Shown: one piece after another, positions 16,658 to 27,100 of the stretch
How positions within the stretch are numbered: position 1 is the stretch's first letter
How the letters are laid out: each line of letters opens with the position of its first letter
Source of the DNA: Bacteroidetes bacterium HGW-Bacteroidetes-6
GTDB lineage: Bacteria > Bacteroidota > Bacteroidia > Bacteroidales > DTU049
Direction: 5' to 3'
DNA: 64,000 nucleotides
Assembly (NCBI GenBank): GCA_002842495.1
Contig: PHDB01000001.1
Coordinates: 101,272-165,271, forward strand
The notes under the pieces: model-generated
Seen by the model: only the letters and a program-made list of their open reading frames with translations
Database searches by the model: none
What the model was told of the DNA's origin: nothing
Made by a program: the position numbers and the translations under genes

Positions 16658-18313
16658 TTAATTAAACAATAACTCCCTGGCCATTTCTATTGCCGATGGA
16701 GTAATTTTTTCATCAGAAATCATTCGTGCAATTGCTTCAACACGCTGAGTCGAATCAAGTTTCAGTAACTCGGTTTTCATTCTGTCGCCTGCATCGGTTT
16801 TAACAACCTGAACGTGCTCGTCGCCGCGGGCAGCAATTTGCGGTAAGTGCGTAATAGCAATCACCTGATGATTTTCTGACAATTTTTTGAGAATATTTCC
16901 CATTTTTGCTGCAATTTCGCCAGAAACACCACTATCGATTTCATCGAAAATAATAGTAGGCAATAAATTGCGACGCGCAGTCATCGATTTAATAGCCAAC
17001 ATCACCCGCGACATTTCGCCGCCCGAAACAACTACGCCTAAATCCTGAGGTTTTTCGCCTTTGTTGGCATTGAAAAGAAATTGAATAGTATTGATTCCAT
17101 CCGGACGATATTGATCCGATTTTGCCAAAACAACTTCAAATGCGGCATCAGGCATACCCAACTGTGCAAGAAGTGTTAATATGTTTTCGCAAAACACAGG
17201 AATAGCATTTTGCCGATTGGCTTCTATCTGATTGGCCAAATTATGCAATTCGACTTCGACTTGAGCGAGTAATTTTTGTTCGGTAGAAAGCTGCAATGAC
17301 AAATCGAGACCTGTTTCAAGCTTCTTGTTTATTTCTTCTGCAACCAAAAGCAATTGCTGTACATCCTGCACCTTATGCTTGTGCATTAGTCTTTGGTATT
17401 CGTCGAGACGAAGATTCACCTGCTCGAGACGTACTGGATTTGTTTCGGCAGACGAACTCAAGCGATTCAACGAATCGGCAATATCGCTTGTTTCGATAAG
17501 TGTCTGTCTGATGCGTTCGGCAAGCTCACCAAGAGCAGGCAAATAGACAGATGCACCTTGCAACATATTTTCAACCCGCCGCAGACTGCTTTGAATATTG
17601 TCGTCGCTCTCAGAAAGCATTTGCAATGCTCCAAAAATGCTTTCTCCTATCTGTCCGGCATTTTGCAAAAGACTTTGCTCGTTTTCAAGTTCAGTGTATT
17701 CTTCGGTCGAAATTTTAATTTGTTCGAATTCGCTGTTCAAAAAACCAAAGTAATCGGCTTCGGCAGCCATGCGTCCAATATTTTCTTCGAAAACCGCAAT
17801 GCGTTTAAGAATATCGTGGTAGCTTTTGAAAACATCTGAATAATTGCCCAGCAAATCGCTGTTTCCGCACCAGGCATCAAGCGTTTGCATTTGAAAACGG
17901 TTGCCTGAAATAAGCAAAGTTTGATGCTGTGAATGAATATTAAGAATCCGTTCACCCAAATCCTTCAGAATTTGTAACTGAACAGGCGTATCGTTGAGGA
18001 AAGCCCTTGATTTTCCACCAGGACTTATTTCGCGACGCACAATAACCGGATTTTCAAAATCGATTTCATTTTCTTCAAAAAACAATCCGAATGCAGTCTG
18101 ATCAAGATTGAAATGACCTTCTATCACACATTTTTGTTCCTGATTGAGCAAAACACCATGATCGGCCCTGTTGCCAGCAAGCAACCCAATTGCGCCAAGC
18201 AGAATTGATTTTCCTGCACCGGTTTCGCCGGTTATCACGGTAAATCCATCAACAAAATCAATGTTGAGTTGCCTGATGAGAGCATAGTTTTGAATAAATA
18301 GCGAACGAATCAT
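16658..18313 (-). CDS. recN: DNA repair protein RecN
   Basis: A 551-residue SMC-like ATPase that binds single-stranded ends and promotes double-strand break repair. Walker A is TGETGAGKSILLGAIGLLAG near residue 30. The long middle (about 150-370) is helical and coiled-coil rich. The ABC signature region is VVSGGEMSRVMLAIKSM near 430, Walker B is IFDEIDSGVSGEIAAKM near 458, and the H-loop is ITHLPQIAARGDEH near 486. Length is typical. It is the first gene of the recN-fabI-membrane protein run, with a -7 box 16 nt before the ATG. No LexA-like operator was recognised near the promoter. Confidence 0.97.
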   Translation of the reverse strand: MIRSLFIQNYALIRQLNIDFVDGFTVITGETGAGKSILLGAIGLLAGNRADHGVLLNQEQKCVIEGHFNLDQTAFGLFFEENEIDFENPVIVRREISPGGKSRAFLNDTPVQLQILKDLGERILNIHSQHQTLLISGNRFQMQTLDAWCGNSDLLGNYSDVFKSYHDILKRIAVFEENIGRMAAEADYFGFLNSEFEQIKISTEEYTELENEQSLLQNAGQIGESIFGALQMLSESDDNIQSSLRRVENMLQGASVYLPALGELAERIRQTLIETSDIADSLNRLSSSAETNPVRLEQVNLRLDEYQRLMHKHKVQDVQQLLLVAEEINKKLETGLDLSLQLSTEQKLLAQVEVELHNLANQIEANRQNAIPVFCENILTLLAQLGMPDAAFEVVLAKSDQYRPDGINTIQFLFNANKGEKPQDLGVVVSGGEMSRVMLAIKSMTARRNLLPTIIFDEIDSGVSGEIAAKMGNILKKLSENHQVIAITHLPQIAARGDEHVQVVKTDAGDRMKTELLKLDSTQRVEAIARMISDEKITPSAIEMARELLFN

Positions 18314-18329
18314 TGTTTTGGAATCAATA

Positions 18330-18337
18330 CAAAAATA
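18330..18337 (-). promoter_or_regulatory. -7 box TATTTTTG for recN
   Basis: An exact TAnnTTTG match on the minus strand, 16 nt from the recN start codon. Confidence 0.6.
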
Positions 18338-18434
18338 CGAAAGATTTTTTCAATAAAAATACGGCGAATGACGGATATCAGGTTATCATAATAATTACTT
18401 CTCGATTGATAAGAAACAACCACCATTCCTTTAA

Positions 18435-18995
18435 CTAAAATCGGCCAGTATGCTCAAGTATAATTTTAACTCCAAGGGCAATGAGAATAAGTCCTCCAAC
18501 AATTTCGATGTGTTTCCCGAATACTCGGGCAGTCTTTTTCCCGATCAGCATTCCAATCATTGCAGTTAATCCGGTAAAAAAACCAATCACAGGAGCGGCA
18601 ATCCAAATATTCACATGAGTAAAGCCCAGTGTAATCCCAACCGCAAAGGCATCGATACTGGTAGCAATAGCCAAAGCTATAATAAGCCGAATATTTTTAA
18701 CGCTTATTTTTTTCTCCTCGTTTTTCGAAAATGCCTGTATTATCATTCGAAGTCCAACAAACGAAAGCAAGCATAATGCAATCCAGTGGTCGAATTGTTT
18801 AATTACTTGTTGCAAAGCAAATCCACCCATCCAGCCCAAAAAAGGCATCAACCCCTGAAAAAAGGCAAAAACCGCAGCTATTTTAAATGCTTGCCAGAAA
18901 TAGACTTTCTGGTCATTTATACCGATAGAAACGCTAACAGCAAGGGTGTCGAAGCACAATCCGACGCTTAAAAGAATTAACCAAGTTGCATTCAC
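18435..18995 (-). CDS. mntP: Manganese efflux pump MntP
   Basis: A 186-residue inner-membrane protein with six predicted helices. It carries the two DUF204 repeats typical of MntP, each with a conserved acidic pair: CFDTLAVSVSIG near residue 14 and SIDAFAVGITLG near 113. The family exports Mn2+ and protects against manganese toxicity. The start is GTG at 18995; an in-frame stop lies just upstream, so no longer form is possible. The -7 box at 19000-19007 ends only 4 nt before the GTG, so the transcript may be leaderless. I see no yybP-ykoY-type riboswitch, and there is no room for one. Confidence 0.93.
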   Translation of the reverse strand: MNATWLILLSVGLCFDTLAVSVSIGINDQKVYFWQAFKIAAVFAFFQGLMPFLGWMGGFALQQVIKQFDHWIALCLLSFVGLRMIIQAFSKNEEKKISVKNIRLIIALAIATSIDAFAVGITLGFTHVNIWIAAPVIGFFTGLTAMIGMLIGKKTARVFGKHIEIVGGLILIALGVKIILEHTGRF

Positions 18996-18999
18996 GTTA

Positions 19000-19007
19000 C
19001 AAAATTA
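19000..19007 (-). promoter_or_regulatory. -7 box TAATTTTG for mntP, 4 nt from the GTG start
   Basis: An exact TAnnTTTG match on the minus strand. It is one base away from the plus-strand -7 box at 19009-19016, so the two promoters are back to back and probably compete for polymerase. Confidence 0.55.
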
Positions 19008-19008
19008 C

Positions 19009-19016
19009 TATTTTTG
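19009..19016 (+). promoter_or_regulatory. -7 box TATTTTTG for the secreted propeller protein
   Basis: An exact TAnnTTTG match with TTG at 18986-18988, 20 nt upstream, as a candidate -33 element. The leader to the ATG at 19078 is about 60 nt. Confidence 0.6.
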
Positions 19017-19077
19017 GTATTTGTTTAAACATATTTTCGCGGATATCATCTAACAATAGCAACTAAAACAAAACCAT

Positions 19078-20955
19078 ATGAAGTCAATCTCCACCCTCGT
19101 ATTTATTTTGGCCATAGTTTCGGGCATTTTTGCTCAAAATTACGCTGTAACAAACTACACAACGTCCAATTCGTCAATTGCTTCGAACGACATTTTATCG
19201 ATTAAAGTTGCCACAAACGGTGATGTTTGGTTTGCCACAAACGGGTCGGGAGTGTCACGACTCAATGGTACAACATGGACTACTTTCACTACATCACAAG
19301 GGTTGGTTGGAAATACCGTAAAAGATATCGATATTGATGCATCCGGGAATGTGTGGTTTGCCACATCGGCGGGCCTGTCAAAATATAATGGAAGCACTTT
19401 CACCAATTACACAACAGCACAAGGCCTGGCATCAAACGATTTACGTTCGGTCTTTGTTGATGTAGCCGGAAACATTTGGGCAGGGACAGCTGGTGCTGGA
19501 GTTTGTAAATACAATGGCGTTTCATGGACGACGTATAATACAACAGATGGATTGGCGCAGAATTTTGTATTGGCAACCACACAAGATTCGCTTGGAAACT
19601 TGTGGTTTGCAACTGCCAATGGGGTGAGCAAGTTTACGGGATCGGTTTGGACAACTTATACCAGTTCAAACGGACTCATTGCCAATGGCGACGAAGTACA
19701 ATCGGCCATGACCGACCGCGACGGCAATGTGTGGTTTGGCTCGAAGCCCGGATTTGGTATTGGAGGAGGGTTAAGCATGTACAATGGAAGTACCTGGAGC
19801 ACATATAACTTATCGAACGGGTTAGCCAGCAACGATGTGAGAGGCATGGACTGTGATGCAAAAAATCGACTTTGGTTCAGTACATACCTTAATGGAGCAA
19901 GCCAATATAAGAACAGCACTTTCACCACCTATTCAACTTCGCAAGGTCTGATTTCGGCTACTCAGCAATGTGTTGATGTGGCACCTGACGGCTATGTCTG
20001 GATTGGAACAACCGGTGGCGCATCGCGGATTGCAACCATTATTTTTCAGAACTACGATGTTATCCATAATGCATGTGGAGCTTCTTTTAATGGAGACATC
20101 ACTTTATTTGCCGGAACCATCAGCAGCATGTTGTATTATAGTTTCGACAACGGAGTCACCTACCAATCGGCTAACTTCATGGGAGGACTTTCTTCGGGCT
20201 CATACGACATCTGGGTTACCGATAGCTCAATGTTTGTTCAGGGTCCGACAATCGATGTTCTTGATATTCCTGCAGGAGATGCCTTTCCTTTCGATTCTAC
20301 CGATATTTGTCTTGGTGATTCCATTCAGCTCAACCCCGATGTTTCATTTAGCAATTTCATTTGGGATCCCGATTCAATTGTTTCGTCGGGTACAGCCTCA
20401 AATCCTTTTATTTTTCCATCGGTTTCGCAATGGATTGCCATCGATTATATTGATAGTAACGCTTGTGATATTAACGACTTTATTTATCTGAATGTGATAC
20501 CATCACCTGTTTTCAATGTTGATATTTCAAATGATTCTGTTTTTTCAGTTGATGGAACATTTACTTGGTATCAGTGGTTTTGGTACGGTGACACTATCCC
20601 CGGAGCAACAAATCAAACTTACACTGCAACACAACCTGGGATTTACTCTGTTTGCGTGTCGAACAGTTTAGGTTGCAGCACATGGTCAGGAGTGATTCAT
20701 TATCAGAACACTGGTATTGGAGAAACAGAAAATCAAACTCATGTTTACATCTGCAACGGTGTTTTGTACTACGATTTACCCGAATCGAATTGCTTTATCA
20801 GCTTATATGCGACCGATGGTCGCCTGATAACAAGCTTTTCCGTCGATGACCAAAATGGAATTGCTCCAATAGACGTCAGAAACAATCAGGTTGTTTTAGT
20901 GCATATTGAGGGATGTAAAACCAATTGCTGGAACAAAATGTACTTTGCCAAATAA
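19078..20955 (+). CDS. Secreted two-component-regulator-type propeller protein
   Basis: A 625-residue protein with signal peptide (KSISTLVFILAIVSGIFAQ). About seven repeats of 41-43 residues follow (about 30-320), each with a GLxxNxVxxIxxDxxGNxWFATxxGVSKYNGxxWxTY core. This is the Reg_prop blade pattern found in the sensor part of hybrid two-component systems. Here no transmembrane, kinase or HTH part follows. Instead there is an Ig/PKD-like beta region (about 330-540) and a C-terminal stretch with LYATDGRLITSFSV resembling a degenerate T9SS type A tail. It is therefore probably an extracellular propeller released by T9SS rather than a sensor. A terminator follows at 20979. Confidence 0.82.
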   Translation: MKSISTLVFILAIVSGIFAQNYAVTNYTTSNSSIASNDILSIKVATNGDVWFATNGSGVSRLNGTTWTTFTTSQGLVGNTVKDIDIDASGNVWFATSAGLSKYNGSTFTNYTTAQGLASNDLRSVFVDVAGNIWAGTAGAGVCKYNGVSWTTYNTTDGLAQNFVLATTQDSLGNLWFATANGVSKFTGSVWTTYTSSNGLIANGDEVQSAMTDRDGNVWFGSKPGFGIGGGLSMYNGSTWSTYNLSNGLASNDVRGMDCDAKNRLWFSTYLNGASQYKNSTFTTYSTSQGLISATQQCVDVAPDGYVWIGTTGGASRIATIIFQNYDVIHNACGASFNGDITLFAGTISSMLYYSFDNGVTYQSANFMGGLSSGSYDIWVTDSSMFVQGPTIDVLDIPAGDAFPFDSTDICLGDSIQLNPDVSFSNFIWDPDSIVSSGTASNPFIFPSVSQWIAIDYIDSNACDINDFIYLNVIPSPVFNVDISNDSVFSVDGTFTWYQWFWYGDTIPGATNQTYTATQPGIYSVCVSNSLGCSTWSGVIHYQNTGIGETENQTHVYICNGVLYYDLPESNCFISLYATDGRLITSFSVDDQNGIAPIDVRNNQVVLVHIEGCKTNCWNKMYFAK

Positions 20956-20978
20956 ATTTACACTGTATTTTTTAATAG

Positions 20979-21005
20979 AAAGGAGACCATGTTGTCTCCT
21001 TTTTT
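20979..21005 (+). terminator. Rho-independent terminator after the propeller gene
   Basis: The arms at 20979-20987 and 20994-21002 form a perfect 9-bp stem with a 6-nt loop, ending in a T run. Confidence 0.85.
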
Positions 21006-21156
21006 CGTTTCCAACAATCCGATTTTGCCCCAATTTAAATATTTAACACCAATCATCGTCAATATTAAGCATTAAAAGAAAAATATCGTATTTTAGCATA
21101 CTTATGTGTGAAAAAATTTGAGTCTTGCATCTCAGAAAAGTTTTAAAACAAGCATC

Positions 21157-24100
21157 ATGAAAAAACCCATTTTAATTTTAGGTCTCATTCTGTTGTTTCC
21201 GCTTACCTGCATTTTTGCACAAACCGATGCAGAATACGATAAAATGTGGAAAGTTACAGACAGTTTAATAAGCAAAGGGCTTCCACAATCGGCCCTTGCC
21301 GAAGTCGACAACATCTACAGTAAGTCAACAGTGCAAAAAAACAATGCACAAATGGTAAAAGCCATCATTTATCGCATTTCATTGATTTCGGATTACCAAG
21401 AAGACTATTACGAAAAATCAATTGATGAGATGAAAAAGGAAATTGACAAAGCCGAATTTCCTGTAAAACCACTTCTTTATGCAATGCTTGGCGAGCTGTA
21501 CTGGAATTACTACACGGTTAACCGATGGAAATTTTATCAGCGTACAGCCACCGATAATTTTGAAAACAACGACATCAAAACCTGGACGCTCGATCGACTT
21601 GTTAAAGAGGTAAAGTGGTGCTACGATCAGGCTTTGCAAGAGCCTGCAAAACTGGCTGCAATAAAAATTGACGGTTTTAAAAGCATTATTGACTATGCCG
21701 AATACCTGAATTATTCGCCCACCTTGCTTGATTTTATTGGATGGATGGCAATCACACGCTTTTCGAACGAAGAAACATCGCTTACAAAACCAGCCAAGGT
21801 TTTCACCATTAACAGTGAAAAATATTTCTACCCGGGACAAAGTTTTTCGGGCATCAGTATTCCTGATTATGACACAGCTTCGTTTGTGTATTACGCAACA
21901 AAAGTATATCAAACAATTACCAAAGCACATATTAACGATAAAGACCCTGATGTTTTTATATTTATTGAACTACAAAGGTTGGGCTATATGAAAGGCAAAT
22001 GCAATCTTGCAAACAAGGATACATTGTATTTCGAAGCACTGATGCAATTGCATTCGTCAACAAGTGGAAAAGCAAGAGCCGAAACAGGATATGCTTTGGC
22101 CAATTATTACTATGCAGCTGCATTAAAATACAATTATTTATCGGCTCCTCAATACCAGTGGTTTAATAAAAAGGCTATTGAGATCATTGATGAAATCGTT
22201 GAAAAATATCCGGATACGCGTGGTGCAAACAACTGCAACATGCTGAAAGAAATCATTCTGACTCCTTCGACAAATTTCACATTCGAACAGGTTTCTGTCC
22301 CCGGACAACCGTTCGAAGGAATATTATCATACAAAAACACAACACAAACCTGGGTCAGAATCATTAAAATCGACCCCGATGTAAACCGCACAAAAACCCG
22401 CAAACTCAACAATGAGGAAACGATTGCATGGTACAAAAGTCTGACCCCGGTTCGAGAGTTTTCAATAAACACAACCAACCCTGGCGACAATCAATCACAT
22501 TCAGTCAATGTTGTTTTCGACCCACTTGATGAAGGTTTCTATATTGTCTTACATTCAAACACTGTTGATTTCAATATCAATGAAGGTTGGGTTGGATACA
22601 CCGATATTTGGAGCACCTCGCTGGCCGTTTTACGTCAAGACAACAATAACAATGATTATTCATTTCTGGTAACAAACCGCCAGAATGGAGACCCTGTTGC
22701 TGGCGCACAAATAACTCTTTTCTATGAAAAGTACAATTATGTATCCCGAGAATATGTCTACACTAAATACAAAACCATCATAACCGATAAAAATGGAAAA
22801 GCTCACATGGACCCGCTTCCTCGCAATTCGGACTATCGCTACATGTATGCCGATGTAACTAAAAGCGGTGATCGGTATTGCCCTTATGATGTGTTTTATG
22901 TGTATCCGCCTTACAGCTATGAAAAAGGCAATCGAACAGTGTCGTATTTCTTTACCGACCGTAGTATTTACCGTCCGGGACAAACCATCTATTTCAAAGG
23001 TATTATGCTGAATACCGACAAAGACGATAATTACACCATTAAGCCAGGAGAAAACACCAGTGTCACATTCTACGACGCCAACTATCAGGCTATTGCCACC
23101 ATTCCATTGGTTTCAAACGAATTCGGAACATTTTCGGGTTCGTTTACAGCTCCTGACAATGGTCTCACTGGTCAAATGCGCATCACAAATGGCTATGGAA
23201 ATGTGTATGTAAGCGTCGAAGAGTACAAGCGACCCAAGTTTTACGTAAAATTTGACCCCGTTAAAGGTTCCTATAAATTAGGCGAAAAAGTGAAAGTTAG
23301 CGGCAAAGCCACTGCTTATGCTGGGAATAACATCGACGGAGCCCAGGTAAAATACCGCGTTGTGCGTAACGCCCGTTTCCCCTACTGGTGGGGCTGGTGG
23401 TATGGAGCCGCACCCTATTCGGCACAGGTTGAAATCACTAACGGGGTCGCCACAACAAACGAAGACGGTGAGTTCACTATAGAATTTACAGCTTTGCCCG
23501 ACGAGAATATCCGCAAGGACTATATGCCTGTTTTCAACTACACAGTTTATGCTGACATTACAGACATTAATGGCGAAACACGCTCGGGAAATACGTGGGT
23601 TGGAGCTGGCTACAAAGCACTTATTTTAGGATCTTCTGTCACCGAAGATGTTGTTGCCAACGACGACAATCATTTCGAAATCAGTTCACAAAATTTGTCG
23701 GGACAAACTGTTCCCAGCGAAGTTACTTTACTCATTTACCGACTTAAAGCGCCCAATCGCATCATCAACAACCGACTTTTGGCGCAACCCGAAATCAAAA
23801 CACTTTCGAAAAGCGAATACCTGAGCCTATTTCCCAATAATGAATTTGACGATGAAAACAATCCTTCAAATTGGGAAAAAGTTGAAATGGTTTACTCTCA
23901 TTTATACAATACTTCCCGCGATTCGGTTCTGCAGCTCGACAGCATTCTGAAGGGACAACAAGGTTCGTTTATGTTGGTAATGACAGCCAGGGATGTCTTT
24001 GGTGAAAATGTTGAATATCAGCAATATTTCAAATTCTACACACCCGATAAAACATCGGCATGCAGCAACGAGGCGTTTTATTCTCAGTCGGTTGACACCT

Positions 24101-27100
24101 ATTGCGAACCTGGCGAAACAGCACGCATTCTGATTGGCAGTTATGGTAAAAATGCAAGAATTCTCATTGAAACAGAAAAAAATGGAAAAATCATCAGCTC
24201 GGAATGGTTATCTTTAAATAGCGAGCAAAAGATTCTAGAATGGCCAATTGCTGAAGCCGACAGGGGCAATTTTTCAGTCCACATTGCCTGTGTTTATGCA
24301 AATCGATTTTATTCGCAGGATTACAACATTATTGTTCCATACACCAACAAACAACTTGACATTGAAATTGAGTCGTTTCGCGATAAACTTCAGCCGGGAG
24401 AAGCTGAAAAATGGACCATTACTGTCAAAAACGCCAAAGGAGAGAAGGAAATTGCAGAGTTGATGGCTGGCATGTACGATGCTTCGCTCGACGCATACAA
24501 AAGCAACTATTGGTTTATGAGTTTGCTAAAATACAACTACAGCTACCGCAACTGGGAAACCGGTGACAATTTCACAACCGGATCGTCATACGAATATTCG
24601 AATGCATATTACAGAAAGTACTCCTTGTTAAGTATTTATCTTCCCAAACTCAGATGGTTCAACTACCCACTGTATTCCTATAACTATTACTATGGTTACG
24701 ACGATTACGACGAAGGGTTCGGCGGAGTAGTGACTACTGCAAGTGTAACCGGACGAGCAGACCGAAACATGAAAGCAGCGCAACATGTATCAGAATCACA
24801 ATACGATTACAAAGATGCTCCTGCGTCAATGGATGCAGAAGAGATGGACAATCTTGAATCGGCAGGAGAAAAAAGCATTGCCGGAGATGATGGAACAAAG
24901 CGCGATGAAAGAGGCGAAGCTGAAGGCAAAGGAATGGAAGATATTGCAGTAAGAAGTAATTTCAATGAAACTGCATTTTTCTTTCCTCAACTTCGCACCA
25001 ACGAAAATGGCGAAACTGTTCTTGAATTCACCATGCCCGAATCGCTCACCAAATGGAAATTCATGGGAATGGCGCACACCAAAGATTTGAAAACAGGCAC
25101 TATTACCCGCGAGCTGGTCACTCAGAAAACACTCATGATCAATTCGTTTGCGCCACGTTTTCTGCGCGAAGGCGATCAGATTGTTTTCACTTCGAAAATC
25201 AGTAACTTAAGTGAAGGCGATTTGAACGGAACAGCTCTAATTGAACTCATCGATCCTTTTACAGGTGAATCTATTGCCGACAAATTTGGGTTAAAAAATG
25301 CCAGCATCGAATTCTCTGTAAAAAAGGGACAAAGCACCAAAGTTTCATGGGCACTCAATATTCCTTTTGGAATTGGTGCCGTAACCTACCGCATCAAAGC
25401 CAAAGCAGGCGCTTTCACCGATGGAGAAGAAATGAGTTTACCCATACTTTCAAACCGCATGTTGGTTACCGAAAGTCTTCCTTTGCCTATACGTGGTAAC
25501 GAAACCAAAAGCTGGACTTTCGACAAGCTGGTCAATAGTGGTAGCTCAAAGACACTCGTAAGTCATCGTTATACACTTGAGTTTACCAGTAATCCCGCAT
25601 GGTATGCTGTTCAGGCCTTGCCATACATCATGGAATACCCTTACGAATGCACCGAACAGACATTCAGCCGCTATTACGCAAATACAATTGCCACATTTAT
25701 CGCTAATAGCAGTCCAAAAATTCAGGCAGTTTTTGATAGTTGGAAAGATGTTACTCCCGATGCATTCCTGTCGAATCTGGAGAAAAACCAGGAACTTAAG
25801 TCGCTGGTACTTGAAGAAACTCCATGGGTGCTCGATGCTCAAAACGAAGCTGAACGCAAAAAGAGAGTTGGACTTCTTTTCGACCTCAACCGCATGGCAA
25901 AAGAACAAAGAAAAGCAGAAAAACTACTCGTAAAACTACAATCGCCCAATGGTGGATTCCCATGGTACAAAGGCATGCCCGACGATCGATATATCACGCA
26001 ACATATTGTAGCTGGTTTTGGAAAACTCGACCATCTTGGAATTCGCGACATCAAAGAAAACGGTACAGTTAGTTCAATGATTTCGAAGGCTGTTTATTAT
26101 CTTGACGAGCGTATCCGTGAAGACTTCGAATATACCAAAAAACATTTTTCCGATTATAAAACAAAACAACACATTGGCTATCTGCAAGTACATTATCTTT
26201 ACGCCCGTAGCTTTTTTCTCAACCTCCCTGTTCAGGATCGCAACAAAGAAGCTTACAATTACTACTTTAGCCAAGCAAAAACCTACTGGACATCTTTCTC
26301 GACCTATGCAAAAGGTCTTATTTCACTGGCTCTTTTCCGCTCCGAAGAAAAAGGTGTTCCTGCCGAGATTGTGAAATCGCTTCGCGAAACATCGTTGCAT
26401 TCAGACGAAATGGGTATGTACTGGCGCGAATTTGTTGGTGGCTACTATTGGTACGAAGCTCCTATCGAAAGCCAGTCGCTGATGGTTGAAGTATTCGACG
26501 AAGTTGCAGCCGATCCTGTTGCAGTTGAAGAAATCAAAATTTGGTTACTGAAACAGAAGCAGGTTCAAGATTGGAAAACCACAAAAGCCACTGTAGATGC
26601 TATTTACGCACTACTTATCCGTGGATTCAATCTTTTGGAATCGGACGAGCTGGTTGAGGTAAAAATTGGTGGTGAAGTGTACGATCCTCTACTTGCAAAC
26701 GGAAATAAAGTGGAAGCCGGAACCGGATATTTCAAAACAGCCTGGACTGGCGACCAGATTACCCCAAAAATGGGTAATATCGAAGTTACCAAAAAAGACA
26801 GTGGTATTGCCTGGGGAGCTGTTTACTGGCAGTACTTTGAAGATCTTGACAAAATTACACCCGCTGAAACACCTATCAGCATAAAGAAGCAATTGTTTGT
26901 TGAACGACAGACTCCAACTGGTCCACGCATGGAGCCCATCGGCGACAATGCAACACTAAAAGTGGGCGACAAAGTGAAAGTTCGCATCGAAATTCGGGTT
27001 GATCGAGATATGGAATACGTTCATATGAAAGACATGCGCGGATCGTGCATGGAGCCAACAAACGTTCTCAGCACAACTAAATATCAGGGTGGACTCTGGT

